DNA of 64,000 nt from Ruminococcus_G sp050944415 (GTDB lineage: Bacteria; Bacillota; Clostridia; Lachnospirales; Lachnospiraceae). The stretch covers positions 4,329 to 68,328 of the forward strand of contig JBMNRA010000003.1 in assembly GCA_050944415.1 (NCBI GenBank). Reading direction: 5' to 3'. Each line of letters starts with the position of its first letter. Position 1 is the first letter of the stretch. The position numbers and the translations under genes were made by a program. The notes beneath the pieces were generated by a model. The model was not told the origin of the DNA. It saw only the letters and a program-made list of their open reading frames with translations, and searched no databases. This document shows positions 60,350 through 64,000 of the stretch, in pieces.

Positions 60350-60573
60350 TTAAAGAGAACGTATGTCATAACCGGCTTTTTCCAATATCCGCAATGCTTC
60401 CATCTCTTTTTCTTTTTTCACAAAAATGTAGTCTGTGTTAAAAGTAGAAACCGCAAATATCCCTATTTTCTCCCCGGCCAGCAGACTGGAAATCCCGGAA
60501 AGTATTCCGGTCAAGGAAAAATCCAGCACTCCCTCGATACGAAATGCCCGCCAGCCATCTTCACGTTGCTGTC
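60350..60573 (-). pseudogene. C-terminal fragment of an ACT-domain protein
   Basis: About 74 residues of an ACT-domain protein: EDGWRAFRIEGVLDF, LTGILSGISSLLAGEKIGIFAVSTFNTDYI and MEALRILEKAGYDIRS, ending at a stop at 60350. The first half of the normal 130-residue protein is missing, and no start codon fits. The fragment abuts the GNAT fragment with a frame change at about 60573. In the family such proteins bind amino acids. A deletion joining two genes is the simplest reading. Confidence 0.7.
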
Positions 60574-60735
60574 TTAACAGCCTGTTCCAACAACAACATT
60601 GTCCTCTGCTAATACTCCCATATTTCCAGCTGCGCTCCCCTCCAAAATGTGTTCTTTCCCATGATAGCGGCAGAAGAACTTCACCACTTCCGCCGGGTAA
60701 TTCTTTGGATAAATTGTTTTAATAGTTGTCTGCAA
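60574..60735 (-). pseudogene. Fragment of a GNAT acetyltransferase
   Basis: A piece of 53 codons, LQTTIKTIYPKNYPAEVV followed by FFCRYHGKEHILEGSAAGN and MGVLAEDNVVVGTGC. It resembles the early middle part of small clostridial GNAT acetyltransferases (TIKTIYPKYYPAEVV). It lacks the first 20 residues and the acetyl-CoA binding C-terminal half, and ends with a stop at 60574. It lies after a small hypothetical gene. It is unlikely to be functional. Confidence 0.65.
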
Positions 60736-60743
60736 AAAAATGC

Positions 60744-60986
60744 TTATTCCAGCGGTACACAGGTATAATACAGCCCATCATCTGAAAACTGCGCAGATAT
60801 GTGCTTCTGCTTATAATATTCTCGGATGCATTTCAGCGTCCGCCCTTTCCGTTCCTCTGTAATGCAGCACTCCCCCGGCGCTTCAATACAGGCCGTATTA
60901 TCATCTTTGTATTTCACATGATAACGGGTATTTTCTTTATTCAATTCGGCATTAATCAATACAATATCTGAGTATTCAATTTTCAT
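60744..60986 (-). CDS. Small hypothetical protein
   Basis: An 80-residue protein (MKIEYSDIVLINAELNKENT) with no domain I recognise. It has two cysteines in GECCITEE and an aromatic end. AAAGGAG lies 13 bases before the ATG, a little far. It ends 8 bases before the GNAT fragment and lies near the left end of the IS66 element. A real but unknown gene is possible; small size and decaying surroundings keep confidence low. Confidence 0.45.
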   Translation of the reverse strand: MKIEYSDIVLINAELNKENTRYHVKYKDDNTACIEAPGECCITEERKGRTLKCIREYYKQKHISAQFSDDGLYYTCVPLE

Positions 60987-61218
60987 ATTGATATCTATAC
61001 TCCTTTTCCCAAGTGATCATCTTTCGAAACGAGTTTGAACCGGAAATCCAGCTTCATGCCGGAATTCCGAAATCGCCAGAAATACTTATTTGATAATCAT
61101 TTAATTTTGCAATATCAGAAAAGCCATATACTTGCATTTTATACCGTAAGCGCTCAATAAAATAATGGCTATCTTTTCACAGGGTATTCAGTTATAGTTG
61201 AAGTAAAATACTCCAACT

Positions 61219-62856
61219 TCAACTTTTTGATTTAATCCGGCATCTCTGCTGTATCATGTCAGACCATGGCATCAGCTCTTCTATACCTTCGGGCTCGTTT
61301 TTGTAGTCCGGCATATAGAGCAGTACGGTCTCCAGATATGCGTAGATGTTCAGATTGTTGAGTTTTGCAGTTCCCACCAAACTGTAAATGATGGAACTGG
61401 CCCGGGCGCCCTTTACAGTATCATGGAACAGGAAGTTTTTCCGCCCTACCGCATAGGGGCGGGCGATATTTTCTGCGATATTGTTCGATATGGAGCACCG
61501 CCCATCCAACAGGTAGTTCTCCATATGTGGCTTCTGGTTTTTCGCATAGGTCACCGCTTTGGCCAGACGGCTTCCACCAGCTGGGTTCACTGTTTCAAGC
61601 CATGACCAGTAAGCCTCCCATATGGCAGGCTCCGTCTCAAGACGCTTGTCTTTCCGGGTATCGGCATCCAGATCCGCATACTCCTTTTCCAGTTCGAATA
61701 ACTGGCTGCAGTAATCAAAACCGATCTCTGCCGGAGTCTTATCCGGGGATTTCTTCGATTTCCCGGGAAGTGCCTCATGCCAGTACCGCCTCATGTGGGC
61801 AAGGCAGCCGCAGCGGATGACATCCTTCAGCTTATTATAACCGCCAAAACCATCGCAGGTAAGGTATCCTGAAAACCCTTTCAGGAATTCTTCCGCATGA
61901 TATCCGCCCCGGCCGGGCTGGTAATCATACAGACGGATCGGCGGCAGTCCATCGTTTCCAGATCCATACAGCCACATATAGGACTTGGACTGTGCCGTTT
62001 TTCCTTCCTCCTTCAGTACCTGACAGGGTGTTTCATCTGCATGGATAATGTCCCTCTCCAGCAGATGCTGATGAAGCTGTTCATACACCGGCTCCATATA
62101 ATCCATGCCGCATTTGATGACCCAGTTAGCCAGCGTCGCCCTGGAAAGCTTCACTCCCAGCTGTTTCCAGTCTGCCTCCTGGCGGTAAAGCGGGACGCTG
62201 TTCACATATTTCTGGTACATCACGTAAGCAACCGTGGACGGAGACGCGAGGCTGTGCTTGAGCAGGGGGCTTGGTGTTTCAGCCCCAACGATAACGGAAG
62301 CTCCGTCTTTTTTACATTCCGGACAGCCAAGAACTTCCTGGACATACTGGATCCGTTCCACTTTTGCAGGGATGATCCGCAGTTCTTCACGGACAACCTT
62401 TTTCCCGATGACTTCCATCGGAGTATTGCAGTAGGGACAGTTTCTGTCCTCATCCGCTACCGTACAGGGAACTTCGATCACTGGCAGCCCTGCAAGGATC
62501 TTTTCCCTGGCAGCCTTTGGTTTCTTTGCCTTACGATTATAACCACCAACAGCCTCTTCCAGAGTCGGTTCCGGGACAGAAGGATCCGCAGTGGCTTCTG
62601 CCTCATTGAACAGATCCATCTGTCCGGGAAATGTATCCTTTTTTGTTTTTTCACTGGAAGATGCGAACAGCTTTTTCTTCAGATATTCGACCGTTTCATT
62701 GAGATTTGCGATCGTCTGGTTCAGCTGTGCGGTCTGCTCCTCATGGCTTTTGGCCATCTGCTCGATCGTAAGTCGCTGGCTGTCTACCAGCTGACGAAGG
62801 GATTCAATTGTCTCTTTTTGAAGCTGTATGAGCGTTTCCATTTCTAACTGCGGCAT
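61219..62856 (-). CDS. tnpC: IS66 family transposase (TnpC)
   Basis: A transposase of 545 residues. N-terminal leucine-zipper-like region (about 10-60), a zinc-type CPYCNTPMEVIGK and CPECKKDGAS pair (about 140-185), and the DDE region with HADETPCQVL, DGFGGYNKL, CLAHMRRYW and the closing NNIAENIARPYAVGRKNFLF, all match IS66 TnpC. I chose the ATG at 62856 with AGGTGG 8 bases upstream. The reading frame is intact. Since the element is truncated, mobility is unlikely without help. Confidence 0.93.
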   Translation of the reverse strand: MPQLEMETLIQLQKETIESLRQLVDSQRLTIEQMAKSHEEQTAQLNQTIANLNETVEYLKKKLFASSSEKTKKDTFPGQMDLFNEAEATADPSVPEPTLEEAVGGYNRKAKKPKAAREKILAGLPVIEVPCTVADEDRNCPYCNTPMEVIGKKVVREELRIIPAKVERIQYVQEVLGCPECKKDGASVIVGAETPSPLLKHSLASPSTVAYVMYQKYVNSVPLYRQEADWKQLGVKLSRATLANWVIKCGMDYMEPVYEQLHQHLLERDIIHADETPCQVLKEEGKTAQSKSYMWLYGSGNDGLPPIRLYDYQPGRGGYHAEEFLKGFSGYLTCDGFGGYNKLKDVIRCGCLAHMRRYWHEALPGKSKKSPDKTPAEIGFDYCSQLFELEKEYADLDADTRKDKRLETEPAIWEAYWSWLETVNPAGGSRLAKAVTYAKNQKPHMENYLLDGRCSISNNIAENIARPYAVGRKNFLFHDTVKGARASSIIYSLVGTAKLNNLNIYAYLETVLLYMPDYKNEPEGIEELMPWSDMIQQRCRIKSKS

Positions 62857-63157
62857 AGGGAGAACCACCTTTCTATTCGCTGGCTCCTATTATACCGGAA
62901 AACCTGCAGAAAAGCGAATTACCTGTCGTACAGCTATCGTCATTTTGACGAAACAGGAATGTGGAAAATACATGGCTTCCGCAAGGTATATTTTATAGAA
63001 AACATTCTGTTTTCCACAAACAGACAACGATACATGAAAAATGAAGAGGGTTATCCACCAATTGCGACAATACCTCTTCTATCATGAGGATAAGTCTCTG
63101 ATGAGGTTTCACCAGACCTGTGCGGGCAGGGAAAATTTTCTCCCTTTTGCACAAAGC

Positions 63158-63439
63158 TTAGAAATCCTTCTTTTTCGAAGGACGGATTGCTTTGGGCTGA
63201 TCGATGGATAGTCCTTCTAAAAGCCAACGGTATTCCTGCCGGGTGAGGTTTCTTACTTCTGACGGATTCCTGGGCCATTGAAAGCGCCCGTTATCTAACC
63301 GTTTATACAAAAGGCAGAATCCATCTTTTTCAAAATGCAGCGCTTTAATCCGGTCACAGCGTCTCCCACAGAAAAGGAACAGGGAATTGCTATATGGATA
63401 CCCAAAATATCTGCACTGCAATAATGATACACATTCCAT
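63158..63439 (-). pseudogene. Truncated IS66 TnpB
   Basis: The frame carries the middle and end of TnpB: PYSNSLFLFCGRRCDRIKAL, GFCLLYKRLDNGRFQWPR, and YRWLLEGLSIDQPKAIRPS. The first 38 or so residues of the usual 115, including the CGYTDLRKSIDG segment, are gone. In their place is sequence (MECVSLLQCRYFG) that is probably not coding. This marks a break point near 63395-63440. Confidence 0.8.
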
Positions 63440-63440
63440 T

Positions 63441-63762
63441 TATACTTTTACATCTCTCTTCTAAATTTGTTTACCGGAGCTCTCATCTTTTTCAGTATTA
63501 TGTACCTTCTCATGGCAAGAAAAAATGATATTCCATACAATTTGAAATATGACAGGCAATCACAAAGATCACCTGCCATATAAAACAATCTAGGATAATT
63601 TTTTTTATTCGAACTCGGCGTGTCCGTTGATATCGTTAACTATATTTGTTTAAGCTTTGTATAAATTTACGCCGGTATTTACTTCAATTACATCAGTTAT
63701 TTTGGTTTACTGATTTTCCGTTGCCAAAATGTTGCCATCTTTGCAGCAACAAAACACCTTTT
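63441..63762. other. AT-rich intergenic region
   Basis: These 322 bases hold no recognisable gene. A weak hairpin with several G-U pairs at 63551-63577 (GACAGGCAATCA, ATCACCTGCC) could be the end of the DUF4393-like gene on the minus strand. Nothing else is evident. Confidence 0.4.
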
Positions 63763-64000
63763 TCACGATATACAAACTTTGCAAAATTTTTTTCCAAATT
63801 CGCTTAATTCATACATACTTTTCTTTTCCACAATATTGTTATTTCTATTCCCTTCTACGCGAGGAAATTGTGGATGAAGTTTCAATTTTTCATAGTACTT
63901 TTCATCCGTTAAGAATCGGTCAAAATACACCTCAACAATTCCCAGTCTGTGTAAATTATCTAAATATTCCGGAAATTTTTGTGGATATTGACAATTAGCA
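63763..64000 (-). CDS. DUF4393/Abi-alpha-like protein, partial (5' end off window)
   Basis: The last 78 codons of a gene run to the window end. The sequence reads YPQKFPEYLDNLHRLGIVEV, LTDEKYYEKLKLHP, then KSMYELSEFGKKFCKVCIS with stop at 63763. This resembles the C-terminus of the DUF4393 (Abi-alpha) family, where a phage-abortive-infection-like role has been proposed. Only the C-terminus is visible, so the function stays tentative. It lies beside the truncated IS66 element. Confidence 0.6.
   Translation of the reverse strand, partial: ANCQYPQKFPEYLDNLHRLGIVEVYFDRFLTDEKYYEKLKLHPQFPRVEGNRNNNIVEKKSMYELSEFGKKFCKVCIS

Larger units (their letters stand above)
61146..63440 (-). mobile_element. 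IS66 family element, 5' truncated
   Basis: The end at 61146 begins GTAAGCG, typical of IS66 terminal repeats. The element reads inward to a full transposase (61219-62856) and a truncated TnpB (63158-63439), with a 301-base spacer (62857-63157) that has no gene. No matching CGCTTAC end, no tnpA and no start of tnpB were found before 64000, so the upstream end is missing. The region beyond 63440 does not look like IS66 sequence. Confidence 0.8.

Noticed and set aside
61897..62847. 316-codon plus-strand frame opposite the IS66 transposase
   Set aside because: The minus frame is a canonical transposase; the plus frame has no domain and no ribosome binding site.
1..64000. CRISPR arrays, tRNA or rRNA genes
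   Set aside because: No regularly spaced direct repeats and no cloverleaf or rRNA-like sequences were seen on either strand.

Overview
The window looks like a chromosomal segment of a low-to-moderate GC Gram-positive anaerobe of the class Clostridia, most likely family Lachnospiraceae. Supports are strong AGGAGG ribosome binding sites, sigma-A type promoters, a clostridial-type hybrid cluster protein, a Firmicutes-style Tad pilus cluster with DUF5702 and FHA genes, a THF riboswitch on folE, and a PocR-AraC regulator beside a corrinoid-type methyltransferase. The family assignment is inferred from gene content and was not tested by database search. No rRNA, tRNA or CRISPR array was seen.

Layout. 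1-6 kb: a 3'-truncated beta-CASP nuclease, a small secreted protein, an ECF sigma factor and a DUF4367 protein separated by murG on the opposite strand, a HIT protein and a small histidine kinase. 6-16.3 kb: one long minus-strand Tad/Flp pilus and secretion cluster (two prepilin peptidases, TadZ, TadA, TadB, TadC, Flp pilin, DUF5702 protein, two TadE-like pseudopilins, an FHA membrane protein and a rhomboid protease). 16.4-22 kb: a YbaK-type deacylase, a compact promoter-to-terminator transcript with repeats and no long ORF (candidate small RNA), a PHP protein, YqeY, a radical SAM protein, and a URO-D family methyltransferase followed by a PocR-AraC regulator. 22-26 kb: sbcD-sbcC. 25.8-31.6 kb: a near-complete folate pathway, pabA-pabB-pabC and folE-HD-folP-folBK; folE has its own promoter, THF aptamer and terminator, and pabA has a short leader ending in a terminator-like hairpin. 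31.6-36 kb: a type III restriction-modification system (mod, res) with an overlapping uracil/hypoxanthine-DNA glycosylase. 36-40 kb: HD protein, nagA, Gfo/Idh oxidoreductase, SanA-like protein.

40-51 kb is redox and sulfur metabolism: MarR and thioredoxin diverging around a palindrome; hcp with a Crp/Fnr regulator; cysK, O-acetylhomoserine sulfhydrylase and an Rrf2 (CymR-like) regulator behind a near-consensus promoter; then a TSUP exporter, an aryl-sulfate sulfotransferase, a DUF362 protein and an inositol-monophosphatase family protein in one tight run. 51-55 kb: a PHP phosphatase, an MFS transporter behind a structured leader, and a P-type metal ATPase.

55.3-64 kb is an accessory, decaying region. 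It holds the remnant of a type III Wadjet defence locus (the start of jetA joined to the end of jetD, with three frameshifts), an XRE plus PIN-domain pair, an XRE-helical repeat regulator, a GNAT fragment abutting an ACT-domain fragment, a 5'-truncated IS66 element, and the end of a DUF4393 (Abi-alpha-like) gene running off the window. The most interesting leads are the Wadjet remnant, the candidate small RNA at 17.1 kb, the folate leaders, the antisense terminator inside the sanA-like gene and the XRE-PIN module.
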